Shown here: in pieces, positions 17,270-25,425 of the stretch
Numbering within the stretch: the first letter of the stretch is position 1
Layout of the letters: every line of letters begins with the position of its first letter
From: Actinomycetota bacterium
Lineage (GTDB): Bacteria; Actinomycetota; Acidimicrobiia; Acidimicrobiales; Microtrichaceae
Length of the DNA stretch: 37,053 nucleotides
Direction of reading: 5' to 3'
Assembly (NCBI GenBank): GCA_963169245.1
Contig: CAUJEC010000016.1
Location: 1 to 37,053 of the forward strand
Position numbers and translations under genes: made by a program
Notes under the pieces: model-generated
The model's database searches: none
Seen by the model: the letters and a program-made list of their open reading frames with translations, nothing else
What the model was told of the DNA's origin: nothing

Positions 17270-17389
17270 CGGTGGGGTCGGTTCACTGTGCGGTTTCGAT
17301 TCGCTGGCTACCGAGGTTTTCGCGGTGAGGCGACGTTACGGCCCCGACGGTGCTGGCTGCCGGTCAAGCGAATGCCGAGTCCGGACGCG

Positions 17390-17433
17390 CCAACGCCCCC
17401 TACCGCTGGTGGGGGCGTTGGGCGGTTCCCGCC
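17390..17433. terminator. two adjacent GC-rich hairpins in the DUF2520-panC gap (possible terminator or RNA element)
   Basis: CCAACGCCCCC (17390-17400) / GGGGGCGTTGG (17411-17421), then GGCGG-TTC-CCGCC (17421-17433); no U-tract. Confidence 0.45.
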
Positions 17434-17573
17434 GGAACAACAAAGTGGTCGGCAGATTTTCCGCCGGGCTGTAATAAGAATTTCCGGAGCTGCCCTATTG
17501 ACCCCAGCGACGCCGGTTAGGACCGTGCCCTTGCATCGTCAGATCTACTTCGGGGAGCGTTGCTCTTTGGCCA

Positions 17574-17579
17574 TAGGCT
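17574..17579 (+). promoter_or_regulatory. putative -10 box TAGGCT, 6 nt upstream of the panC GTG
   Basis: TAGGCT-GATCCG-GTG; no obvious -35. Confidence 0.4.
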
Positions 17580-17585
17580 GATCCG

Positions 17586-18470
17586 GTGCGGACCATCACC
17601 TCGATATCCGAACTCCGGCAGACACTCGACGAGATCCGGTTCTCCGAAGAGGCCGACAGACGAGTCGGGTTCGTTCCAACGATGGGCTACCTGCACGACG
17701 GACACGTCTCGCTGATCGAACATGCGGCCCGGACGAATGACCACGTCATCGTTTCGCTGTTCGTCAACCCGCTGCAGTTCGCCCAGAACGAGGATCTGGG
17801 AACCTACCCCCGCGATCCCGATGGCGATGCTGCCAAGGCCGAAACGGCCGGAGCCCAGATCCTCTTCTGTCCGGACCCATCCGAGATGTATCCGTTGGGT
17901 CAGGCCGGTGTCCTGACCACTGTGGCGGTCCCCGAACTCGCCGGTGTTATGGAGGGGGCCTCCCGGCCCACGCATTTCGCCGGGGTCTGCACTGTCGTCG
18001 CCAAACTCTTCAATCTGGTTGGACCATGTTCGGCTTACTTCGGCGAGAAGGACTATCAACAGCTCGCGATCATTCGGCAGATGGCGCTGGACCTGTCATT
18101 CCCTGTAGACGTCATCGGGTGCCCAACCGTGCGAGAACCGGACGGTCTGGCCATGTCGAGTCGCAATGTGTATCTAAGTGATGACGAACGTCGAGTCGCC
18201 CCGGCACTCAACGCGGCCCTGCGTGCCGGTGCCCAACTGATACGGGAGGGCGAAACGAGCCGAGGTATCGTTCTCGACGTGATGACAGAGGTGATCGCTT
18301 CGCAGTCGCTGGGCACGCTCGACTACTTCGAGATCACAGATCCCCTCACCCTTTTCCCGGCCCACACAGTGGGACCCGACTGTCGTATCTTCGGCGCACT
18401 CAGGTTCTCCCGGGCAAGACTGATCGACAACATCTCTGCATCGTTGGCCAATGAGGTCGTCGATGCTTGA
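17586..18470 (+). CDS. panC: pantoate--beta-alanine ligase
   Basis: VGFVPTMGYLHDGHVSLIEHA, VSLFVNPLQFAQNEDLGTYPRD, YFGEKDYQQLAIIRQM, MSSRNVYLS. Confidence 0.96.
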   Translation: MRTITSISELRQTLDEIRFSEEADRRVGFVPTMGYLHDGHVSLIEHAARTNDHVIVSLFVNPLQFAQNEDLGTYPRDPDGDAAKAETAGAQILFCPDPSEMYPLGQAGVLTTVAVPELAGVMEGASRPTHFAGVCTVVAKLFNLVGPCSAYFGEKDYQQLAIIRQMALDLSFPVDVIGCPTVREPDGLAMSSRNVYLSDDERRVAPALNAALRAGAQLIREGETSRGIVLDVMTEVIASQSLGTLDYFEITDPLTLFPAHTVGPDCRIFGALRFSRARLIDNISASLANEVVDA

Positions 18471-20040
18471 TCTACTGGTTCTGGGTTCAGGGGTTGCAGG
18501 CCTGTCCGCTGCCGTACGCGCCCACACGGTGCACGGCCTCAATACTGCGATCCTCACCAAGGGAACCCTGGATATGGCCACAACCCGATGGGCCCAGGGT
18601 GGGGTGGCCGCAGCGCTGTCCGGCTCCGACTCCGACGTCGAACTGCACCTGGAGGACACACTCGCCGCCGGAGCCGGACTCTGTCAGATCGACGCAGTGC
18701 GCGTACTGGTCGAGGAAGGCCCGTGGCGTCTCCAGAATCTGATCGACCTTGGGGCACAGTTCGACAGGGATGTCTCCGGCGAGTTCGAACTGGCCCGCGA
18801 AGGCGGCCATTCGGTGCCCCGAGTCGTCCATGCCGGAGGCTCAGCCACGGGTGCCGAGATCGAACGGGCACTCGTTGCTGCTGCAATCAAATACGGCCTG
18901 GTGCGTCACGAGTTCAGCTTTGCAGTGGATCTGATCGTCGAAGGCGGCCGGTGTGTGGGCGTGACCGTGCTCGGTTCCGACGGTGTTTCCTCCGAGATCC
19001 GCGCCCGGCATCTGCTACTCGCGACAGGTGGGGCCGGGCAGCTCTACTCGGTGACCACGAATCCATCGGTAGCGACCGGAGACGGTGTAGCGATGGCGCT
19101 GCGTGCCGGAGTGGCGACAGCGGATCTCGAGTTCTTCCAGTTCCATCCAACTGCCCTACACCACCCCGTCATGCCCCGCCCCCTCTTGACCGAGGCGCTC
19201 AGGGGTCATGGAGCGAAACTGAGGGACAGTTCCGGTGAACGATTCATCGACGAGCTGCTTCCTCGCGACGTGGTCTCTCGGGCCATCCATGCCAAGATCC
19301 TCGAAGAGGGAACCGAGCACGTCTGGTTGGATGCCACCGAACTGGAGCAGTTCGAGGATAGGTTCCCCAACATCTCGGGTGAACTCGACCGTATTGGTCT
19401 GGACCCCGGTAGGGACTGGCTGCCTGTGGCTCCGGCAGCACACCACCAGTGTGGGGGGATCGTCACCGATCTGTTCGGAGCGACCTCGCTGCCGGGACTC
19501 TGGGCGGCGGGCGAGACGAGTTGCACCGGGGTGCATGGCGCCAACCGGTTGGCGTCGAACTCGCTGCTCGAGGGGATGGTGTTCGGACCCCGAGCGGTGG
19601 ACGCGATATCCGAAGGTGTGGATGGAGCATCTCACAGCGGGGTCATGGGCGAACTACTGGCTGATGACGCCCCCTGGTTGAAGGTCGAACCGGTGCTCGG
19701 AGGGTTGAGCCGACAGTCCGGCCCAACCCTGGAAGAACCACTCGATGACGGGCGAGTCTCCGCGATGAGAGAGGACCTGCAGGCGTCGATGTTCCGCTGG
19801 GCGGGAGTCGAACGGGACGCCGAGTCCCTGGAGAATGCCCGCAACGCAATCCGTGACGTGATCGCCGGACTGGGTGAACCACCTGTGCAGACCCAGGCGA
19901 CGTTGGAACTCCGCAACCTGGCCGAGGTCGGCTGGGTTCTGGTGTCATCGGCCATAGCGAGGGAGGAGAGCCGCGGTACTCACATGCGGATCGACCACCC
20001 GGACCCGGTCGAGTCGCTGGCCCACAGATTCTTCGTCTGA
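18463..20040 (+). CDS. nadB: L-aspartate oxidase
   Basis: LDLLVLGSGVAGLSAAVRA, TRWAQGGVAAAL, LLATGGAGQLY, FQFHPTALHHP, TSCTGVHGANRLASNSLLEGMVFG; start may be 18451. Confidence 0.94.
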   Translation: MLDLLVLGSGVAGLSAAVRAHTVHGLNTAILTKGTLDMATTRWAQGGVAAALSGSDSDVELHLEDTLAAGAGLCQIDAVRVLVEEGPWRLQNLIDLGAQFDRDVSGEFELAREGGHSVPRVVHAGGSATGAEIERALVAAAIKYGLVRHEFSFAVDLIVEGGRCVGVTVLGSDGVSSEIRARHLLLATGGAGQLYSVTTNPSVATGDGVAMALRAGVATADLEFFQFHPTALHHPVMPRPLLTEALRGHGAKLRDSSGERFIDELLPRDVVSRAIHAKILEEGTEHVWLDATELEQFEDRFPNISGELDRIGLDPGRDWLPVAPAAHHQCGGIVTDLFGATSLPGLWAAGETSCTGVHGANRLASNSLLEGMVFGPRAVDAISEGVDGASHSGVMGELLADDAPWLKVEPVLGGLSRQSGPTLEEPLDDGRVSAMREDLQASMFRWAGVERDAESLENARNAIRDVIAGLGEPPVQTQATLELRNLAEVGWVLVSSAIAREESRGTHMRIDHPDPVESLAHRFFV

Positions 20041-20131
20041 GGGGCTTGGCCACCGGCTCCGCCGTCGTTGAGGCCTCCGGTGGGTGTAGCGCGGGTCGAA
20101 ACATCCGACCGATTCATGCAAAGCTCGTTCG

Positions 20132-21016
20132 GTGGACACATCCCGAACAGACTCCGCTTGGTTGCATCCGCCAATTGACGCCGTCAGAGACGCGGTCAAG
20201 CAGGCGTTGGCGGAAGACCTCACTCCACTGGGAGATCTGACGTCGTCGCTGGTTCCCCCGATGCTGAGCGAGGCACGGATAGTTCCACGCCGTCCCGGGC
20301 GTCTCGCAGGAACACTGTGTGTTGATGAGACCTTCGCTGCGGTCGACGCGAATGTAGTCGTGTCGTGGTCTGTCGATGAGGGGGCCGTCGTCTCGGCTGG
20401 AGAGGTCGCGGGAATCGTCCGTGGACCCCTCGCCTCGATCCTGACGGCGGAACGCACGGCGCTGAACTTCCTCGGACATCTCTCGGGCATCGCGACTCTG
20501 ACCGCGGAGTATGTGGAGGCTGCCGCCAGTGCCGGTGGCAGGGCGCAGGTCTGGGACACCCGAAAGACGACACCCGGACTGCGATCATTGGAGAAGGCCG
20601 CGGTGCGCTCCGGCGGAGGCAGGAACCATCGCGGCAACCTCTCCGACTGGATCCTCGTCAAGGACAACCATCTGGTCGGCATCGGAATCGCACAGGCGGT
20701 GGCCACAGCCCGAGACAGATGGCCCGGCCGACCCGTCCAGATCGAGTGCGACATCTTCGATCAGTGTGTGGAGGCCCTCGAGGCAGGAGCGGATGCCGTT
20801 CTGCTCGACAACATGAGCCCAGAGGAGATCGCGGCGTGCGTCGCCGCCGCGGAGGTGCGCCAGGGTGGGCAGCTTCGTCGAACGTTGATCGAGGCATCAG
20901 GTGGGATCGACCTCGAAACGATCGCGGCGTGCTCAGCCGCTGGACCGGACATGATCTCGGTGGGAGGGCTGACCAACTCGGCGCCCGTCCTCGATATCGG
21001 ATTCGATCTGGACTGA
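20132..21016 (+). CDS. nadC: nicotinate-nucleotide pyrophosphorylase (quinolinate phosphoribosyltransferase)
   Basis: ALAEDLTPLGDLTSSLV, ERTALNFLGHLSGIATLT, DTRKTTPGLRSLEKAAVRSGGGRNHRGNLSDWILVKDNH, DAVLLDNMSPEEI, EASGGIDLETI. Confidence 0.96.
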   Translation: MDTSRTDSAWLHPPIDAVRDAVKQALAEDLTPLGDLTSSLVPPMLSEARIVPRRPGRLAGTLCVDETFAAVDANVVVSWSVDEGAVVSAGEVAGIVRGPLASILTAERTALNFLGHLSGIATLTAEYVEAAASAGGRAQVWDTRKTTPGLRSLEKAAVRSGGGRNHRGNLSDWILVKDNHLVGIGIAQAVATARDRWPGRPVQIECDIFDQCVEALEAGADAVLLDNMSPEEIAACVAAAEVRQGGQLRRTLIEASGGIDLETIAACSAAGPDMISVGGLTNSAPVLDIGFDLD

Positions 21017-21093
21017 GTCCCGCGCCATCATGGGGAATCCAAGCGAAGCGGAGTTCCACCTGTTGCGGGGGAGCTACCGGCCGAGCACCAAGT

Positions 21094-21151
21094 CACCAAA
21101 CGGACTGACATGCGGCTCCCGAGTCGAACCCGCTGTTTGGTGGTCCGTTGA
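21094..21151 (+). promoter_or_regulatory. candidate structured leader upstream of coaX with alternative helices and a 13-aa uORF
   Basis: CACCAAAC (21094-21101)/GTTTGGTG (21135-21142) versus AACGGAC (21099-21105)/GTCCGTT (21143-21149); uORF ATG 21110-TGA 21151 (MRLPSRTRCLVVR). Confidence 0.35.
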
Positions 21152-21166
21152 AGATCGGAGAACGAC

Positions 21167-21952
21167 GTGCTGTTAGCCATCGACGTCGGAAACACACAGA
21201 CGGTCGTCGGCCTCTACGAGCCGAACGGGCCCGGGCGAGAGATGCTCGACCACTGGCGGCTGGCCACCCGATCGGATGCGACCAGTGACGAGCTTGCGCT
21301 CATCATCGGCCAGTTGCTCGCGACGGTCGACATGGACATCGCCGCGGACATCACTGGTGTGGCGATCTCTTCGGGGGTCCCGGCGCTCACCTTTGAACTG
21401 CGGGCCATGTGCGAGCGCTACCTCGACATCGAACCGGTGATCCTCGGTGCTGGAGTCAAGACGGGAATGCCTGTCCTCTATGACAACCCCCGTGAGGTCG
21501 GAGCCGACCGCATCGCGAACGCCGTCGGGGCCTATGACCTCTACGGCGGGCCGACCATCGTGGTGGACTTCGGTACAGCCACAACCTTCGACGTCATCTC
21601 GGAGAACGGCGAGTACATGGGTGGGGCGATATTCCCCGGGATCGAGATCTCGATGGAGGCACTTTTCGGTCGAGCTGCGGCACTGCGGCGCGTCGAACTG
21701 ACCGAACCCCGCAGCGTCATCGGACGCACGACAGCAGAGTCGATCCAGTCAGGGGCCATATACGGCTATTCGGCAATGGTTGACGGCATGTGCGAGCGCA
21801 TCCAGGAGGAACTCGGTGATGCCACCATCATCTCGACCGGTGGGCTCGCTTCGCTGATCGGACCCAACACCGACTCGATCGAACGAGAGGAGCCGTGGCT
21901 GACCCTCCACGGTCTGCGTCTGATCTGGGAGAAGAACCAACGTGAGCGATGA
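21167..21952 (+). CDS. coaX: type III pantothenate kinase
   Basis: LLAIDVGNTQTVVGLYE, GADRIANAVGAYDLYGGPTIVVDFGTATTFDVIS, GGAIFPGIEISMEALFGRAA, IISTGGLASLI. Confidence 0.94.
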   Translation: MLLAIDVGNTQTVVGLYEPNGPGREMLDHWRLATRSDATSDELALIIGQLLATVDMDIAADITGVAISSGVPALTFELRAMCERYLDIEPVILGAGVKTGMPVLYDNPREVGADRIANAVGAYDLYGGPTIVVDFGTATTFDVISENGEYMGGAIFPGIEISMEALFGRAAALRRVELTEPRSVIGRTTAESIQSGAIYGYSAMVDGMCERIQEELGDATIISTGGLASLIGPNTDSIEREEPWLTLHGLRLIWEKNQRER

Positions 21953-23429
21953 ACTGAACGACCAGACCACGTTCTCCCCGGACTCGGTCCGAGAGGGCGG
22001 CTTCGATCAGCCCTACACCTATGACGTCACCCACAGCGCCGCGGAGCTGGCCGACCGCTTCGGTGACCTGGAGCCGGGTTCGGAGACCGGTGAGAGCGCG
22101 AGTATCGCCGGACGGCTCATGCTCCGACGTGTGCAGGGAAAACTTGCCTTCGGAACTATTGCTGATTCAAGTGGTAGGATCCAGTTGTTCGCGCCATCCA
22201 AGACGACCCCGGCGTTCGACGAGTTCTGTGAGTTGAACATCGGCGACTGGGTGGGCGTCTCTGGTGAGGTGATGACAACCCGACGTGGTGAACTTTCGGT
22301 TCGCGTCGACTCGTGGACCCTGCTCGTTCCGTCCCGTCGGTCGTTCCCCGACAAGTGGCATGGGATCAGCGACACCGACACCCGCTACCGCCAGCGCTAT
22401 GTCGACCTGTGGGTGACCGACGGGGCTCGACAGGCGTTCCAGACCCGGTCACGGATGATCTCCCTGATACGGCGTTTCCTCGAGGACCGTGGCTACATAG
22501 AGGTCGAGACCCCGGTGTTCCACCCGGTTGCCGGGGGAGCGCTCGCTCGACCCTTCGTCACACATCACAACGCCCTCGACCTGGAGATGTTCCTTCGGAT
22601 CGCTCCGGAGTTGTACCTCAAGAGGCTGGTCATCGGTGGATTCGAGAAGGTCTTCGAGATCGGCCGGGTGTTTCGCAACGAGGGGATCTCGACCCGCCAC
22701 AACCCCGAGTTCACAATGATGGAGTGCTACGAGGCCTACGCGGATTACAACGACTACATGACCATGACCGAGGAACTCGTGTCCTCGCTCGCGGTCGAAC
22801 TCTGCGGGTCGACGACCATCACCTATGACGGTAGGGAGGTGGACCTCTCGACTCCCTGGCGCAGAGCATCAGTGGCCGAGTTGACCTCGGCCCAGATCGG
22901 TCAGGACATCTCAATCGAGACCCCCATCGAGGATCTGCGTTCGATCTGTGACCGATTCGAAGTTCCATGGAAGGACTCATATGGTCCGGGCAAGCTTCTG
23001 TTGGAGATCTACGAGAAGACCACCGAGACGGCCATCTGGGACCCGTGCTTCGTGACCGACTACCCGGCAGAGGTCTCGCCTCTGTCGCGTGAACACAGGG
23101 ACAAGCCGGGCCTTGTCGAGCGTTTCGAGGCAATCATCGTTGGTCGTGAACTCTGCAACGGGTTCACCGAGTTGACCGATCCGGATGAGCAGCGTCGACG
23201 GTTTCTCTCCCAGGTCGAACAGAAGGCAGCCGGTGACGACGAGGCTATGGACGTCGATTACGACTACCTGAGGGCACTCGAGTTCGGACTTCCCCCGACG
23301 GTCGGTCTGGGCATCGGAATGGACAGGCTCGCGATGCTTCTCACCGACAGGTCGACGATTCGCGATGTCGTGCTGTTCCCGACCCTGCGCCCAGAGGTAT
23401 TCAGCGCCGCGGACATGTACCAGGACTGA
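21942..23429 (+). CDS. lysS: lysyl-tRNA synthetase, class II
   Basis: OB-fold then RYRQRYVDLWV, FLRIAPELYLKRLVIGGFEKVFEIGRVFRNEGISTRHNPEFTMMECYEAYADY, GLGIGMDRLAMLLTD. Confidence 0.97.
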   Translation: MSDELNDQTTFSPDSVREGGFDQPYTYDVTHSAAELADRFGDLEPGSETGESASIAGRLMLRRVQGKLAFGTIADSSGRIQLFAPSKTTPAFDEFCELNIGDWVGVSGEVMTTRRGELSVRVDSWTLLVPSRRSFPDKWHGISDTDTRYRQRYVDLWVTDGARQAFQTRSRMISLIRRFLEDRGYIEVETPVFHPVAGGALARPFVTHHNALDLEMFLRIAPELYLKRLVIGGFEKVFEIGRVFRNEGISTRHNPEFTMMECYEAYADYNDYMTMTEELVSSLAVELCGSTTITYDGREVDLSTPWRRASVAELTSAQIGQDISIETPIEDLRSICDRFEVPWKDSYGPGKLLLEIYEKTTETAIWDPCFVTDYPAEVSPLSREHRDKPGLVERFEAIIVGRELCNGFTELTDPDEQRRRFLSQVEQKAAGDDEAMDVDYDYLRALEFGLPPTVGLGIGMDRLAMLLTDRSTIRDVVLFPTLRPEVFSAADMYQD

Positions 23430-23437
23430 GGTCGGAC

Positions 23438-24538
23438 GTGAGCGGGTCGGGAGGAGCCTCCGTTTCGGTCAGTGGCCTGACGAAGTCGTTCCCCGGATCT
23501 CCCAGTGTGCTCGACGGCGTCGACCTGAGTGTCGGTGCCGGCACGTCGATGGTTCTTCTCGGGCCGAGCGGTTGTGGCAAGACTACGCTCCTGCGGATCA
23601 TCGCAGGTCTTGAGCGGCCCGATGCCGGGACGGTTCGGGTGGGCGATCGTGAGTTGGTCGGACCCGGCACCTTCGTGACCCCCGACAGGCGGAACATCGG
23701 AATGGTCTTCCAGGACTGGGCGCTGTTCTCACATCTGAATGTCGCGCGCAACGTCGGGTTCGGACTGCCGCGACCCGAGCGTCGGTCATCACCCAGAATC
23801 GATGAGTCTCTTCGGATGGTGGACATGGAGACGATGTCCGATCGCGAGATCGACACGCTCTCTGGCGGTCAGCGCCAACGTGTAGCGTTGGCCCGGGCAT
23901 TGGCACCGCGGCCAGAGGTCTTGTTGTTGGATGAGCCGTTCTCCAACCTCGACGCGACTCTTCGCTCGACCTTGCGCACCGAACTCAGAGAGTTACTGAA
24001 GGACCTGTCGGTCACCTCGATATTTGTCACCCATGACCAGGAGGAGGCATTCATCCTCGGTGATCGGATTGCCGTCATGAACCAAGGACGGGTGGTCCAG
24101 TCTGGGACTGCCGTTGAGATATATGAATCCCCAGTCGATAAATGGGTGGGCGACTTCGTGGGCGAGTCGAACCTGATTGCCGGGACCGCAACGGTGGCGT
24201 CCTCCCGAACCGTGGACACGCCCTTTGGTCCTGTCGAGATGGATCGGGACATCACGGGCCCGGTCGATGTCCTGGTCAGACCCGAGCGACTCATTCTCAA
24301 CCGGGCCGGTCAGGCGGATCGCTCCGAGACTGTCGACCCCAACCGGCGCAACGCCGGTCATGGTGTCATGGCCACTGTGTCATCAGTGGAATACCTGGGG
24401 CACGGAACCCGCTACCGGCTTGACTGGCAGGGAGTCGAACTGACCGCTCGAGAGGTGGATTCTCCACGCTTCACCGTGGGTGAGACGGTGAGGGCAGCGC
24501 TACGTGAGGGGACCTTCCGAGGATTCTCCAAGGCCTGA
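23438..24538 (+). CDS. ABC transporter ATP-binding protein (Fe3+/spermidine/thiamine-type)
   Basis: LLGPSGCGKTTLLRIIAG, LSGGQRQRVALARALAPRPEVLLLDEPFSNLD, FVTHDQEEAF; C-terminal TOBE-like region; no permease next to it. Confidence 0.9.
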   Translation: MSGSGGASVSVSGLTKSFPGSPSVLDGVDLSVGAGTSMVLLGPSGCGKTTLLRIIAGLERPDAGTVRVGDRELVGPGTFVTPDRRNIGMVFQDWALFSHLNVARNVGFGLPRPERRSSPRIDESLRMVDMETMSDREIDTLSGGQRQRVALARALAPRPEVLLLDEPFSNLDATLRSTLRTELRELLKDLSVTSIFVTHDQEEAFILGDRIAVMNQGRVVQSGTAVEIYESPVDKWVGDFVGESNLIAGTATVASSRTVDTPFGPVEMDRDITGPVDVLVRPERLILNRAGQADRSETVDPNRRNAGHGVMATVSSVEYLGHGTRYRLDWQGVELTAREVDSPRFTVGETVRAALREGTFRGFSKA

Positions 24539-24577
24539 CAGACCTGATGCGTTCGCCCGACGTTGCCTATCAGTCAG

Positions 24578-25339
24578 TCATGATCCAGTTTCCGCATAAC
24601 CCAGTTCCCGCATAAGTGAGTCCACGCGATCCTCAAGGTTGCTCACCCGGTCCTTAAGAGCGGCGATCTCGTCTCGAGCGCTTCCCGAACGTGTTTCGCC
24701 GTCACCGCCACCGGAGGCACCTGTCGACGCAATATATGCGTCCACCCGCTCTGAGGCATTGGCCTCCAGAAGCTGGATCCAGCGCTCGCCTTTCTGTCCG
24801 GGTTGGCGGGCGAGTCGTTGCACCAGCGGTGGTGACATCGTCTGGAGTGACCCGAGGGTTGACTCGAGTTCCTCGGGAGAGTCGAAGCCGTGGAGTCGCT
24901 CGCTACGGGTGCGGAGTTCCGAGACCGTCTGTGGCCCCCGCAACAGAAGCAGTCCGATGATCGCCCGCTGCGGGGTGGTGAGCCCGAAGGCCTCGTCGAT
25001 GACGTGGCGATACTTGGTTGCGCGTTCGCCGTGGGCGGGGTGGACAATACGGATCAGTTTCTTGGCCTTGAGCGCCTGCAGGGTGGTCTCGACGAGCGTC
25101 TCGGCATAGTCGACCACCGGAAACCGACTGGTTGACTGATTGCAGGCATTGGTCAGCGCCTTGAGCGTCATCGGATAGGTGTCCGGGGTGGCCAGTTGCT
25201 TCTCGATCAGGCATCCGAGCACGCGGGCCTGCGCAGCTGTCAACAACATGACGTCACCGGACTGGTCGACTGTCCCGGCTGGGCTGGCCTCGGCTGGGCC
25301 TGCCTCGGCTGGGCTGGCCTCGTGAGGGTCTGGGTACAC
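24578..25339 (-). CDS. DUF480 / YceH family protein
   Basis: LTAAQARVLGCLIEKQLATPDTYPMTLKALTNACNQSTSRFPVVDY...VETTLQALKAKKLIR...KYRHVIDE...LLLLRGPQTVSELRTRSERLHGF; the true start could be the internal ATG before LLTAAQ. Confidence 0.88.
   Translation of the reverse strand: MYPDPHEASPAEAGPAEASPAGTVDQSGDVMLLTAAQARVLGCLIEKQLATPDTYPMTLKALTNACNQSTSRFPVVDYAETLVETTLQALKAKKLIRIVHPAHGERATKYRHVIDEAFGLTTPQRAIIGLLLLRGPQTVSELRTRSERLHGFDSPEELESTLGSLQTMSPPLVQRLARQPGQKGERWIQLLEANASERVDAYIASTGASGGGDGETRSGSARDEIAALKDRVSNLEDRVDSLMRELGYAETGS
25276..25320. repeat. three tandem 15-bp units near the 5' end of the yceH-like ORF
   Basis: cggctgggctggcct / cggctgggcctgcct / cggctgggctggcct; in frame this gives EASPAEAGPAEASPA. 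Confidence 0.9.
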
Positions 25340-25359
25340 AGGTCGCTCCGGAGTGCTGG

Positions 25360-25378
25360 TCGACTGCTCGACAGTCGA
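25360..25378. promoter_or_regulatory. inverted repeat TCGACTG-N5-CAGTCGA upstream of the yceH-like gene (possible operator or RNA hairpin)
   Basis: Perfect 7-bp arms, 5-bp centre, between a TATGCT box (25400-25395, minus) and the GTG start. Confidence 0.45.
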
Positions 25379-25425
25379 TCTCGATCAACTCTCAAGCATA
25401 GGGAGCGAGCGTCAACGTCGAGTGC

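Noticed and set aside
17288-17581. 97-aa ORF in the DUF2520-panC gap
   Set aside because: Crosses the strong hairpins, has no recognisable domain, and its composition looks like non-coding translation.
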